A DNA stretch of 64,000 bases from Gigaspora rosea (Eukaryota; Glomeromycota; Glomeromycetes; Diversisporales; Gigasporaceae): assembly GCA_003550325.1 (NCBI GenBank), contig QKWP01000035.1, forward strand, positions 472,105 through 536,104, written 5' to 3'. A model generated the notes under the pieces. That model had not been told where the DNA came from. It ran no database searches and worked only from the letters and a program-made list of their open reading frames with translations. Each line of letters opens with the position of its first letter. Position 1 is the stretch's first letter. Shown piece after piece: positions 22,056 to 33,105 of the stretch. Made by a program: the position numbers and the translations under genes.

Positions 22056-22742
22056 TTCTATCATTCATTCCTGTTAAAGCTTATTCTCCCCATTCCAAAC
22101 CATCATTGAATTCTTTATCATATAAAGCGCAGTATTTGTTTTACTGTTAAGCCATTTCTCATTGATATTATAATCAAAATTGGTATCATCTCGACCTTCA
22201 TTGTCATGTATATGAGCGTATGCATAGCCCTAAAATGAATAAATAATATGACCTCTCATGCTTTTACATAAAATATAATTATACATTAAAGCCTTTAAGA
22301 ACTTACTGAAGAAGTAGTTCCAAAATCTATTAATTATTTAAATGTGCAGTAATAATTATTATATATATTTACAAAATGCAATATTAATTTGCATCTTATT
22401 GAAAATAGCCCAATTACCTATAGAAACTACCACACGGATATCATCAATTGTAGGCTTTGAGTCAGTAGTATTATCCAGAAGTTCTATGCTATTACGAATT
22501 TCATTTTTTTGATGCGATAAGCTGAGAGATTCTGTAGATGCATTAGTGGAAATACTATATAAATTACTGTCCATAATGTTCAAATAAACAAATTCTTATT
22601 GAAATTTTTATTTTGATTCTTTCTCAAATATTTATATGTTCAGTGAATATCAGATTCTGTTAAATACAGATGTATAAGGTATGTGTGCATATTTTTTACT
22701 TCAACCTATACTGTATATTTATTACCAATTTGCATAACATAC

Positions 22743-23352
22743 TGGGGTGTCACACGGACTAATTAATCAAAACTATGTTCGATAACTATGTGATTTATCA
22801 TATTGCAGATTTTTTACGTTTACCACAAAGCAAATCGATTTACTTCTATATACTCTATCGAATTTTATTAACTCATATGAAAATCGATATTTTAGATATT
22901 TTAAAATGTATCAACTTATTATATAGGCGTGCAATCGCCTTGAAATTTTCACCAGTTATTTATATAAAGTCAAAGAATAAAGCTATGGTTTTATTTTTTC
23001 TATTAATATGTGGGTTTTGAACATTCACTTTATAGAGTACTTGAAAATTCATTAATTAGGACGAAAAAAGTTACATTAAAACATATAAATCGAAACTTAA
23101 TTAGAACTTTAGTGAAAAATCAACCATAGCTACTTTGAAACAGTTATGACGAACAGTTTTCAATTAAAAAAAATTAGATAAATAAGTACAATATTTATAT
23201 GATACCTTTAGAATTTTGCGCTTTTCTTTATAATTAAGTAAAGTAAAATTACGTTCGATATTTATTTTATTTTTACTGATAAAAATCTGCATTATGATAG
23301 ATTACATAGTTATCGGACATAGTTTTGATTAATTAGTCCGTGTGGCACCCCA
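22743..23352. mobile_element. 610-bp element with TGGGGTG ends and 9-bp duplication
   Basis: About 60-bp inverted ends start TGGGGTGTCACACGGACTAA and TGGGGTGCCACACGGACTAA. The perfect 9-bp duplication ATAACATAC flanks it (22734-22742, 23353-23361). Interior has no transposase. It shares the first seven bases and the 9-bp duplication with the SOD-intron element at 3340, suggesting mobilisation by one Mutator-like transposase. Confidence 0.92.
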
Positions 23353-23640
23353 ATAACATACCATGCTTATTCTCCTTTCCTTAAAATTTAGCTTTTTATA
23401 ATGCATGTGGCACTTCGAATAATACTAAAAAGGTTACATAAAGGAATGTCTCACATACATACTTCGACGTTCTGTAACATCATGAATTTAGTTTATTTTA
23501 TTCTATCTGCTATATTATATTCATATTACAAACTTTTAAATGATCTATTATTAGTATTACCTGTTTGATCTACATGAATTAGCCAATCACACAAGTTCTT
23601 TTCTAGCAAGGATCAGCAAGCGGATTACATTTCATACAGC

Positions 23641-23839
23641 CTAGGGTTTGAGGCACGGGTAAAAAATTAGTGCATGCCTTGAGATGAGGCATGCCCGTTC
23701 TTTGATGTTGCTTTACTATCTACACTTCCGATTACTTCCGACAATATTGGCCAGTCAGATATGACATTTATGTCACATGACTATGGCATGTCCAATGGCT
23801 GAAAGGCATGCCCAAAAGGCATGCCCGCCTCGAACCCTG
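23641..23839. mobile_element. hAT-like element with GGCATGCC motifs (199 bp)
   Basis: Left CTAGGGTTTGAGGCACGGG, complement of right CAGGGTTCGAGGCGGGCATG. Several GGCATGCC palindromes lie just inside both ends. Flanking CATACAGC and CATACGTA agree at only 5 of 8 bases, so the target duplication is decayed or the borders are slightly off. Confidence 0.6.
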
Positions 23840-23847
23840 CATACGTA

Positions 23848-26090
23848 TTTAGAAAAATCGACATCGACAAAAATTTTATCAGTTATGTAAATCGATGCTT
23901 TAATGCTAAATTACATAGTTGAATGCCTGCTTTATTCGATAGTATTGATAGATTATTAATTCATTTTGCAAAAAATGCCATAAGCCTTGCCTTAATTGAC
24001 CGCGCCCCATATATATTTAATTTATATTAACTGGTATACCAAAAAATTTGTCATGCGCCTACGTAGTGCGTCAATAATATATAATGTTGAAACTGTGGAT
24101 AGGTTGACAGGCATGCCAGTCATGGACATTGATATGCCACACTGGTAGAACAATAACCCTTTCGGCAAGTATTCTTTCGAAAATCCTTGATGTGATATAT
24201 GTAATCTTCCTAATTTAAATTACATGTGAAAGAGATACGGAAAGAAATTACGTGTGAAAGAGATACGGAAAAATTTATATAATAAGAAATTATTTGGCAA
24301 AGTTGCATATAACAAAAGATTTTGAAAGAATGCTTGTAAAAAAGGTTTATTGTTCTACTTGTGTCACTTTGGCATACTACTGGGCTACAGTATAAAAAAT
24401 GATTATATAATACTTATTCTATAAATATATATAATATGTAAAAATATATAATTATATCAATAATGTATTAATGACAAGATAATCAATGCATTTCTATCTA
24501 CATAGTGTATCTTCTCTATTCTACAGATATGACAAAGGCACTAAAATTAATTGGTAAAATACCCAGGGTACACGTGATGGACTTTTACGATAACTAAGCT
24601 TTAAAGTAAGAAACTTATTAATCTGCAAGAATTCTGATTAAATTTGGACTTTGTTTTATAAACTTTGTTAATAATAAGAATATATGCGCATGCACATGCG
24701 TGCGTGCATATACGTACGCTACGTACGCCATGCATGCTTCACTTTGGTAATTTAACAAGTAACGGAATTTTCGGAATTTTGAATCAATTGTAACCATAAG
24801 TTTTGCTTATGAAACTGCTTTTGTGCTCTAACAAGAAAGAACTGATAAAATTTTACTTTATGTAATAGATCTTTAATTGTATTATGTGAGGTAATACTCC
24901 GAATTTCCATTTTGAATATTTCGCAATTTCTATTTCATTTTTGAGCCAAAGCATTATATGTGTCTGATTTTTTTTTTGGGGGGGGGGTTTTTGGCCATTA
25001 AAATTGATAAATATGATCCAAAATTTTCTTAAGTTATAATTCTTTTGTTAAATATTAGAAAGTCAATTGATATGTACGTCATTAGAAATTACCATGAATT
25101 TAAAAAATTACATATTGAACTCACGTCTAGCCGATTGCTCCGTCCTTCAACCGATTACTTTTTCACTAAAAAATCAACTATTTTGTGTATTTAGTTATAC
25201 TGATCTCAATAGGTGATATTGAAATAAAAAATCTAACCACAGCCGATCGGGAAATACCCTTTAAATTTGGGGTACAAACAAAATTAGCCGATATGGTTAT
25301 AAATGCAGATTACTGATATCGTTCAGAACAATAAAATGCTTGATATTCAACAAAATAATTTATCTCTTTAGAAAAATCTATCAAAACAATAATCGCATTT
25401 CTCGTAATCTAAGATCACTAAATAAATGAATATCCACTTTTCATAAATAGATTATTATTTTCTTTTTTTACCTGAAATATACATACGAATTGAAACATGA
25501 GTTATAATTCTTGGCAAATAAGGTAATCATAAATCGACACGGTATCCACATTGGTTTTGTATTTCAGGCTGTTAACCGTTAATTTTTATAAAATAGTTCC
25601 TGGTACGAACAATACATGTCAACAAAAATCAATTATGATAATGGATCTAAAACTCAAGTTAATAGGTATATATTTAATTAATAATATGCTTAAATTACAA
25701 ATAACATATTTATTCGGTGTTATTAGTGGCCTCGAATCGGCAAAATTTTCTAATCGATGATTGGTCGCATGTTTTTAGTTAACTTGATTGGCAGAAAATC
25801 TACTGGTAATTCTATATGTCTAATTGGAATTGTGGCACAGTTATCATGTCCAATTGCCAACATTGGCTGAATTTTAATAGTAATGTCGTGTAAATTCACA
25901 CTGTTTTTCCCTTAAGCCATTGAGCGCTGTCCAGGGATTTCGCGATCACATGATTTACTTAGATAGTTATAAGTTAAAGGATTAGTTTCTACAAAATTTT
26001 AAGTCGATTAGATTTTCAATTCGTATCACGATTGATTCTATCAACAAAAACTATGATTTAAAATCTAATTAATAAATCTTTTTACTTATT
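23848..26090. other. Long stretch without recognisable genes
   Basis: AT-rich DNA with scattered short frames and no domain. Notable are an alternating purine-pyrimidine tract at 24681-24728 and a T10-G10 run at 24968-24987. A 69-codon frame at 25551 has no recognisable motif and I do not call it a gene. Confidence 0.4.
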
Positions 26091-26163
26091 ATAAAGTAAT
26101 ACCCATACACTCGAACAAGAACTCGAAGATCAAGTTAACGAACTTAAGAAAAAAAATATCGAA

Positions 26164-27162
26164 ATGCAACTTAAAATCGATGAACTCGAGTGTCAAGTCA
26201 AACGTTCAACAAGTGAAGCTGCAAGATATCAGTCTACATTGGGCAAGGCAATAAAAGATAATGATCTTACCAATTTTGATCAACTTAGACGTGATATTGA
26301 TGCATTGAAACAAAATCTCCAAAAATTCTGCATGGTTAAACCTGCTGATGATTATGGAATTGATTTTAATGCTGCTATCAAACTTTTAGAAGAAAGATTT
26401 GAGTGCATAAAAGTTCATAGAGACGAAAATGGTAACGTAATTAAGATAAATAATACTTCTGATAATGAACATTTCAAAACACTCATTCAAGCTGCTTTGC
26501 AAAGATTTATTATTGAATCAGTAATCAGTCATGTCAAATATTTGGAATATTTGGGATCTCTTGAAATTAATGTTATTAATCAAACTGACGATTTGCTAAG
26601 AGCATTGAAAATTTTGATTAATTCCCGGGAGGGTAATGATGATATTTCTAAAATCATGCCGATAAGATTTCGTCAACAAATATATTCAGTTTTAGATAAT
26701 CGTGGATTTAATCCAGTTAAAATTAAAAATACCACCGCTGAACATCCCTTCATAAATATAGTTCAAAATGAAATTATGAAAGTAATTAATGACATTCGAA
26801 CTGTAAAAAATGACGATAAATTAAAAAGTTTGAATGATATGGCAGCAGAACTTATTCGTGACATTATTAAAATCTTCTTTTTCCGACTAAAAGTTCAAGA
26901 GCAAGTTGCAACATTACAATGGTTCAAGTTTAATAATCCAGTAGATCTATCATCTATGGATGGTTCATTTGGATATGATGATTGTCAAAATATAGTAGTA
27001 CAAATTTGCGCATTTCCACTTATTACTGTTACCGTTAAAGATAAAAAACATGCAGTTGCTCGAGCAAATGTGCATGTAATCACTAAGAAGGAACTAGAAC
27101 TTGGGGCGGGTGTAAACGTTAAATACTTACCAGATAGTATTACACTGTATACATGTCCGTGA
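26164..27162 (+). CDS. Coiled-coil protein of unknown function
   Basis: Intact 332-codon frame. Residues 1-60 have heptad-like spacing of Leu/Ile with many Glu, Lys and Gln, and the open frame continues upstream to 26095 with more of the same (LEQELEDQVNELKKK), so the true start probably lies in an upstream exon. AAAG at 26093-26096 could be an acceptor. Residues 65-330 look like a mixed alpha/beta globular domain with no motif I know; notable stretches are IDFNAAIKLLEERFE, RQQIYSVLDNRGFNP and LQWFKFNNPVDLS. No signal peptide or membrane segment. It is the only unbroken non-transposon frame over 300 codons here. A lineage-specific fungal family is likely, but I cannot name a function. Confidence 0.7.
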   Translation: MQLKIDELECQVKRSTSEAARYQSTLGKAIKDNDLTNFDQLRRDIDALKQNLQKFCMVKPADDYGIDFNAAIKLLEERFECIKVHRDENGNVIKINNTSDNEHFKTLIQAALQRFIIESVISHVKYLEYLGSLEINVINQTDDLLRALKILINSREGNDDISKIMPIRFRQQIYSVLDNRGFNPVKIKNTTAEHPFINIVQNEIMKVINDIRTVKNDDKLKSLNDMAAELIRDIIKIFFFRLKVQEQVATLQWFKFNNPVDLSSMDGSFGYDDCQNIVVQICAFPLITVTVKDKKHAVARANVHVITKKELELGAGVNVKYLPDSITLYTCP

Positions 27163-28010
27163 GCAAGAGAATAGAATCTATAGAATCTTTTATTTTTTCT
27201 GACAAATTGATTTAATTTTGAATTTTTTCAAATGGTTAATGATTAAAGAATTTTAATAAACGCAAAGTTAATTACATCTAATATATAATCTTTTTTAAAA
27301 TTAAGCGTAATTCCAAAATGATAACGAAAGGCTTACAATGTGTAAATAAATTCCAGAAATTTCGTCGTTCCGCTCACATTGAATCGGTTTAGATTAGAAA
27401 AATTTACCCGGAAATCTCGGGCCGGGTTCACGCCAAACATCAACCTAACCTTTATTATGAATAAGTCAAAATGGATTAGATTCTGTTAGTTAAAGTATTC
27501 TTTTAAAAATTTGAATTTTTATTTATATTCTTATTTTTTACTTTATTTTTTTTACTAAATAAAATTGCATTTTCGTCAATTCGTTGAATATAAGTTAGAT
27601 ATCATTTATCTAATTAAATTCATAACTTCAATATTTCAATGTATATAATGCCTTATGCACACATATCGTAATATCTTAAAAGTTATATATGTCCTGATTA
27701 CTTATCAATCAAAAAAATTTTTGTCTTCCAAGACCATAATTTTAAACATTCTCACAATTTGATAAAAATAGTATTTATATAAATAAATTTAAGAATTCAA
27801 CTAATTTTAACCTGTTAAAATTATAAAATTTAATTACTCTTTATTATTATAGAATTTTTTATATAGACATATGATTTAAAATCATGTTAGCAATAGTGAT
27901 TGACTATAAAAATTCTTACAGACTTGTGATTGACATAAGTTGTGATCAAATTATTATTTATTTTAAGCTACTACAGTACCAAAATTTACAAATGCATATC
28001 ATACTTACAA
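27163..28010. other. No gene seen
   Basis: AT-rich 3' flank of the coiled-coil gene. About 27890-27945 carries the CTTACAGACTTGTGATTGACA motif that also precedes the TPR relic at 34855. Confidence 0.4.
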
Positions 28011-28345
28011 CCTCTCAACTAATTCATAAACCTTCTTTGCCCATAAGTCGTTTGGTTTAATTCTTAATAATTCCTCCAAGTCAGCGTATACTTTTTCATC
28101 ATATAATTAATTTCACCTCTATATCTTAAAGTTATTGTATTATCTGGTTCAATTTCTAGAAATCTAGTTAAATATTCAAATGCTTCATCATATTTGCCCA
28201 TAATAAAATAAAATTGCCTTAGTAGCTTAATTCGAATGCATTATTTGGTTTTATTTGGTTCTTATTCTAGCGATTTTGTTAAATCATCGATTAAACTAAC
28301 AAGCATATTTTCATATTCACCTATAATAAAATAAACTTTTCTTGA
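28011..28345 (-). pseudogene. TPR-repeat protein relic, copy A
   Basis: The minus strand reads GEYENMLVSLIDDLTKSLE, a stop, then MGKYDEAFEYLTRFLEIEPD, NTITLRYRGEINYMMKKY and, after a frameshift, DLEELLRIKPNDLWAKKVYEL. These are helix pairs of tetratricopeptide repeats (protein-protein interaction scaffolds), with A...YL...L.I.P spacing. Two stops and at least one frameshift make it a relic. Sister copies at 34855-35160 and a scrap at 7340. Confidence 0.7.
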
Positions 28346-28904
28346 TATTCTAATATTAATGCATTCTTTGATTTTTTTATTAATGTCTTCATTAGTCATC
28401 GCTTTCAATTGAAATATATATAGACAAGTTTAAATTTTAAATAAGCCAAAAACATTAAACTCTTTGAATAAATTTACCAGAATATTTAAAATTTTGTTGC
28501 CAGAGTTCATTTTTGCTGACTCATCTTGGATATAGAATGTCTTTGAAATTGCTGCGTAGATGGCACGCAAATATTTTATAATTATTAAATTTCTGTCTAT
28601 TCGTTTTAAAAAATATAACTTTTAATTCTAAATGTTGTCTACCTAAGTTAATTCCATTTTTAGATAAAATACTATCTTATTCTTAAAATTTTAATAGTAT
28701 CCAATTATATCACCAGTAGTATATGACTCTTCATATGGTCAACCACTTCCTGAATAAAAAGAATATCTGTTGTCACTATGATAACCACACCCCATGATTT
28801 ATTTTCCTTGTTTTCCTGTTCTAAAGATATGATGTAGATGCTAATCTATAATGATAATAATAATAATAAAAAATAATTTGCTATTACCAGGTATAAGCAT
28901 ATTA
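28346..28904. other. No gene seen
   Basis: Probably further decayed flank of the TPR relic, with a short TAATAATAATAA run at 28855-28868. No domain recognised. Confidence 0.35.
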
Positions 28905-29112
28905 CAGTCAGACCTCTCTAAATGCACACCCTCGGGACCATAGTAAAAAATTTCTAAAATGTGCATTTGGAGAGGGTGCGCATTTAGAGAGGTGAAAATC
29001 AATACCAGTAATTGTTATATCATATTACTTGGGACTATGCAGAAGTGTGCATTTAAAGAGGTTTTTCATATAACATGCATTTAGGGAGAGTGCATTTAGA
29101 GAGGTCTGACTG
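28905..29112. mobile_element. pogo/Tc1-like small element, copy B (208 bp)
   Basis: CAGTCAGACCTCTCTAAATG at both ends in opposite orientation, flanked by TA (28903-28904, 29113-29114). Inner GTGCATTTAGAGAGG-type motifs repeat in both directions. Distinct from the 19046 copy but with the same CAGTC..ACCTCT end, so a related family. Confidence 0.88.
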
Positions 29113-29427
29113 TATTTATATAATTTAAATCATCTGTTTTTTTTTATCTTTATTTGTACAATATCCGATTCGAATCATTCTATTGAGAAAATGGAATTAA
29201 AAGATTATAAAAATCATGACAAAGGTGATGTTTATAAAATAATGATTAAAGGTACCCATTTTTTTCTTTGCTTATAGTTTTAATTTCAAAGTAAAATATC
29301 CCACACTCTGAAGGGACTGGATGATTTGCTCGAATGACAGCAGCTTTATAGTCATCAGGATCTTTAATTAAAAGAATTTTTAATAAAAATAAAAGGCGAT
29401 CATGATATTCTTTAAATGCCAATTATT
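29113..29427. other. No gene seen
   Basis: AT-rich, no coding signal; the stretch 29290-29400 has no recognisable repeat. Confidence 0.3.
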
Positions 29428-29637
29428 GTGACAGATCATAATGAAATCCAGATTAAAATGAAATAATAGTATAAAATCTTGAAAACTAAATTTTTTTGGA
29501 GTGCATTTTTTAGGGTTAGGGGTTTAGGGTTAGGGTTAGTTTTAAAAAAAATTATAATAAACAAGTATTAATAGATTTTAGAAGGCTAGCAGGTTAAGTA
29601 TAGAATGTAGATTTCATTTTAAATTATGATCTGTGAC
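29428..29637. mobile_element. Palindromic element with telomere-like core (210 bp)
   Basis: GTGACAGATCATAATGAAAT at the left and the complement GTCACAGATCATAATTTAAA at the right, flanked by AATTATT on both sides (29421-29427, 29638-29644), a 7-bp duplication. The core contains GGGTTAGGGGTTTAGGGTTA. Confidence 0.78.
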
Positions 29638-29699
29638 AATTATTACTAAATATGTTTCTGCAATATTTCCCATTTTCATATATTATAAAAGGGATTATA

Positions 29700-30050
29700 T
29701 ATATGTACCCAAAGGTACATTTACCCGCATCATATGACCTATAGATCACTACCAAAATTCAGGATCAGGTGTAATGTTACACGATCAGAAAAATTCAAAA
29801 CAAACATTCATTTTGACAAAAATCGCTCATTTCGCAAGAAACTGTTACTAAACCACCTTCTGTACATTAATTAAAAGTTTTCCTTGAGCGATTTTACTAT
29901 ATAATAGCCTAAACCCTAACCCTAATATAGTTCTCACCCTAACCCTAACCTAATATAAACAATGTTGATTTTGTATGTAATATCATATGATCAAAATAAT
30001 GGGTACAGAAAAATTTAATGTACCCTACGGGGTATAACTAAATTAATTCA
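29700..30050. mobile_element. Palindromic element related to the 17266 family
   Basis: GGTACATTTACCC on the left and its rough complement GGGTACATTAAA on the right. Shared interior: TCAGGTGTAATGTTACAC, AACTGTTACTA..., GTTTTCCTTGAGCGATTT, then CCTAACCCTAA runs at 29920-29955. The ends are decayed, so borders are approximate. Confidence 0.5.
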
Positions 30051-30505
30051 TTATAAAAATATGAAATAAAAATTTTTTTTGTTATAATAAAGAATACTAA
30101 TTATATTGTAAGATACAAATGATAGCTTAGAAGTGAAAACTATCTTTTTTCATAAAGCATAAAGATTGTCATTGTAACTTGCAATTCCCTTAATTAAATC
30201 ATTACCCTGAAATTTTTTGACAGCCGATATTGTGTAACGATGGTCGACAGAATTAGCCAATCAGATCGAACGCTATGTGTTAGCATATCGGTATAGACTT
30301 ATCCTAAATAAAATGCGATTTATATCGATTCAAAATAATTTTATTTTTAATACTGTAGAAAAATGGGAACCAATTTTTTTATGCTACACCTGATCTAGCC
30401 CTCAGTTTTCTATTGTTTTGATTTTTTTTTATGTTACACCTGATTTAGCCAATCAGGATTCAGAATTTGTTAACACACGGCATCGGGTGTACTATTGCTC
30501 TTGTG

Positions 30506-30591
30506 AGTGTCCTTCGGACAATTATACATGTTTATTCTGGATACGAGATCTTTATGAGGAGGAGCCGTCTGTAGTGTCCTTCGGACAATTA
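30506..30591. repeat. Direct repeat of a perfect hairpin motif
   Basis: AGTGTCCTTCGGACAATTA occurs at 30506-30524 and 30573-30591. Each contains the palindrome TGTCC-TTC-GGACA. Function unknown; it could mark the ends of a tiny insertion. Confidence 0.7.
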
Positions 30592-32090
30592 ACCAATCAA
30601 TACTAAACTCAGAAAGTTTTTTGAACCTTCCACCATTTAACCCATCTTGATGCATTTTATTAATAACGATGTACCCTAACCTGAAGATATTGATTAGCAC
30701 AGTCAAAAAATAAGTATTACATACCAGTAGCCAAAATTTTTTAGATTTGGAATAGTTTACAATGCGCTGTAATAGTGCAAAAATTTAAAGAAATATAGCC
30801 AAGTGACAATGTCCGCCCCATTCTTCCTAAAATTTTTTTTCTTGTCTAGCGTCTGGACTTAAGATCCTTGCTCTGCTCAGGAAATTAAAATTTTTATTAC
30901 ATTGTATTATAAAGTTCTCTATAAAGTTAATTTATAAAACTATTTCTTTATTATATGAGTTGTTTCTGTGCATTATGCTCTTACAGATAACGAAAATAAA
31001 TTCGTTTTATCAGGAATTACAAAAAGACTATATAAGAAATCAGATATTACTTCCTACATTACTGTGTAATATATAAACCATTTTCGATTCTAATTATTTT
31101 ATATCCCTGAATTTTAAAGAAAGCTAACAAACTTCTCAAGATAATCAGCTTTTACACTAAAGAGAGATTGAAAAAATTAGTAACGCATTTAGTAGGTATT
31201 GATGAGTTCTTTAGTACAAATCGTTGTCCCCGAAACATTTGCAAATAACAATTCCAAATACTTTGTGTTTGAACCAGTATTTTAATTAACATCGTATGTA
31301 TATAGTATACTTTAATTATTATAATTTTCGTTATAGAAAATATAATTTAATCTAAGAAATTTTTAATATAAGAAAAACTTAATATGTGAAAATATAAAAA
31401 AGATAAATTACCAAGGATAAATATCGTTGAAAAAATATGCCACAAGTGAAAGAAGTCAATTGAGGCAGGTTATAAAGATCCGACTATTAAGGTACTGCCA
31501 ACGAATGTAAATATTAAAATTAAAAGTTAAATTTAAGATACTGTATATCATTAAAAACTCATATGATTGACTTGGACATTTAAGATCAGGTGATATTTTT
31601 TTTACTTTACACTCCTCGGAACCACACGGAACACAAAATTTTTCACCTATTGTCTGAACTTGAGTTTCTCCGCTCTGCTCCGGAAATTAATTGAAATAAC
31701 CTTATGGCAATTTTGCTGAAAATTCAAATCGCGAAATGCCGATATTAAACTTTGGCCAAAAAACACAACTCTATGAACAAAAGATTGTCTCAATCTTTTT
31801 TTTTTTTTTTTTTTCATAGTAATAATGGATTCATATGACAAGCTAAACTATATTCCACTATACAATTAAAATTTGATCTCCGACCTATCACAGTATTAAT
31901 TGAGATCATCCTAAATTAAACGGTTAGACAATTAGAAAAGGCCTAATAAAAAAAAAAAAAAAGGCTTAATAAAAATATATATTTGAAACCAACCGATATA
32001 CAATCTTAAAACTTTTTATTTTAAATGATAGTCATATATATTATATTTTATTATCAGGGATAGCATGGCAGATTGTCAGACTTTGTGATT
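30592..32090. other. No intact gene; 5' side of a segmental duplicate
   Basis: From about 31690 on, the sequence matches 61995-62290 (GCTGAAAATTCAAATCGCGA, then ACCAATCGATATA-like stretches), i.e. the downstream flank of the kinase relics. Earlier bases show no coding signal. Confidence 0.45.
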
Positions 32091-33105
32091 CGTTATCAAC
32101 ATTCAAAATTGACTCAGTTTAATGAAGAAATATCTTCCGATATTTTCAAGTTTTGATATTGAATTATTCAATTCAACAAACATTTTTGCCATTTTGCCAT
32201 TTCATAAAAGTTTCACAGAGTTTTCTGTTGATGGTCGATTTTCAGGTTCTTTATTCCAACATTCTTTCATCAAATTTACGTAACATCGTGGTGCTTTTTG
32301 TTAACGGGTGGTCGTAAATCATCATTAATTGAAGCTGCCATTCACTAAATTTATTAACATAAAGTACAATCAACTCATATATAATTCCCCACATTGTTAT
32401 TCCAAGAGTATAAATATCAGATGATATAGTATAATGTTGACCCCATTAGAATTTCAAAGGCAATATACGGCTGAATTCCAAAATTCCATCTTTCTTTTGT
32501 TCGGAATTACAATTTGATAATCTCAAATCGGAGAAATACGTGCTATGTAAGTCATCTCGCAAAATGTTTCCACTGTATAAATTTTGATGAATGTATCATT
32601 GTGAATGAATTACTCCAAGTTTGGAAACAATAGAATTTAATAGTTTTAATTTATGTTCCCATTTCATTCAAGATACGCCTTGAAGGTTATTTCATAAAGA
32701 TCCCTTTGATGCGTATTTTAAAACAAGAATATACTCTTTAGAATCTGAATGTTGTGTTATTCCATGGCATTTTAAAAATGACAGATTTTCATATCCAAGT
32801 TCACAATATGCTTTTAATTAATTAAATCAATTATATTTAGTCATTTAATTGAATCATTGAAATAATATAATAAAATATTAAAAATCACTTCATTTATAAA
32901 TTCATCATAATTTGTTTTATGTAGCGTTTTAAGGGCAGCTTCGATTTTACGAAACAGTTGCGTGACCAATTAGCTCGATATACTGTTGAAAATATACCTT
33001 TACCAACTTCTTTGATTTTCTTAAATTCAGTGAATGGAATCTATAATAATTGATTATATCTCTCATCGTCCAATATTTCTTTTAAATCATTATAAAAATG
33101 GTTTA
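32091..33105 (-). pseudogene. TKL-like kinase domain relic, copy 1
   Basis: Minus strand. Recognisable pieces are FKKIKEVGKGIFSTVYRANW (glycine loop), then a frameshift in the KSKIALKTL region. The next exon has the stretches that in copy 3 read KAYCEIGYENP and KWKHKLKLLNSIVSKLG, followed by HRNLHSGNILL-like and SDIYTLGI-like segments. It aligns along its length with 62395-63409. No long frame survives, so it is more decayed than copy 3. It follows a Sel1 array on the same strand, so the ancestral protein was Sel1 repeats followed by a kinase. Confidence 0.8.

Larger units (their letters stand above)
19510..22583 (-). pseudogene. HSPA12-like Hsp70 ATPase, 11 exons, one exon broken
   Basis: Actin-fold ATPase of the large HSPA12-like class. 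Exons (minus): 22583-22418, 22326-22307, 22229-21737, 21565-21388, 21316-21248, 21164-21069, 21001-20890, 20817-20727, 20398-20194, 20118-19875, 19807-19510. All junctions are GT-AG and keep frame where tested. They rebuild VSIDFGTTSSGYAYA (phosphate 1), TEPEAAAIYC, FLIIDCGGGTVDLT (phosphate 2), NYGQMQYMIRVFC and VGGFSASKYLQERI (adenosine motif). Only the third exon is defective: one base is missing near 22130 (TALY/YDKEF), a TAA follows about 40 bases on (WGE*ALTG), and a second frameshift precedes IELFKLGL at about 22065. Expected length is about 650 residues. It could be a recent pseudogene or carry sequencing errors in that short stretch. A small palindromic element lies in the intron between exons 8 and 9. 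Confidence 0.85.

Noticed and set aside
29500..29960. Real telomere or subtelomere
   Set aside because: Telomere-like runs are only two to four units long, mixed in orientation, and confined to palindromic elements.
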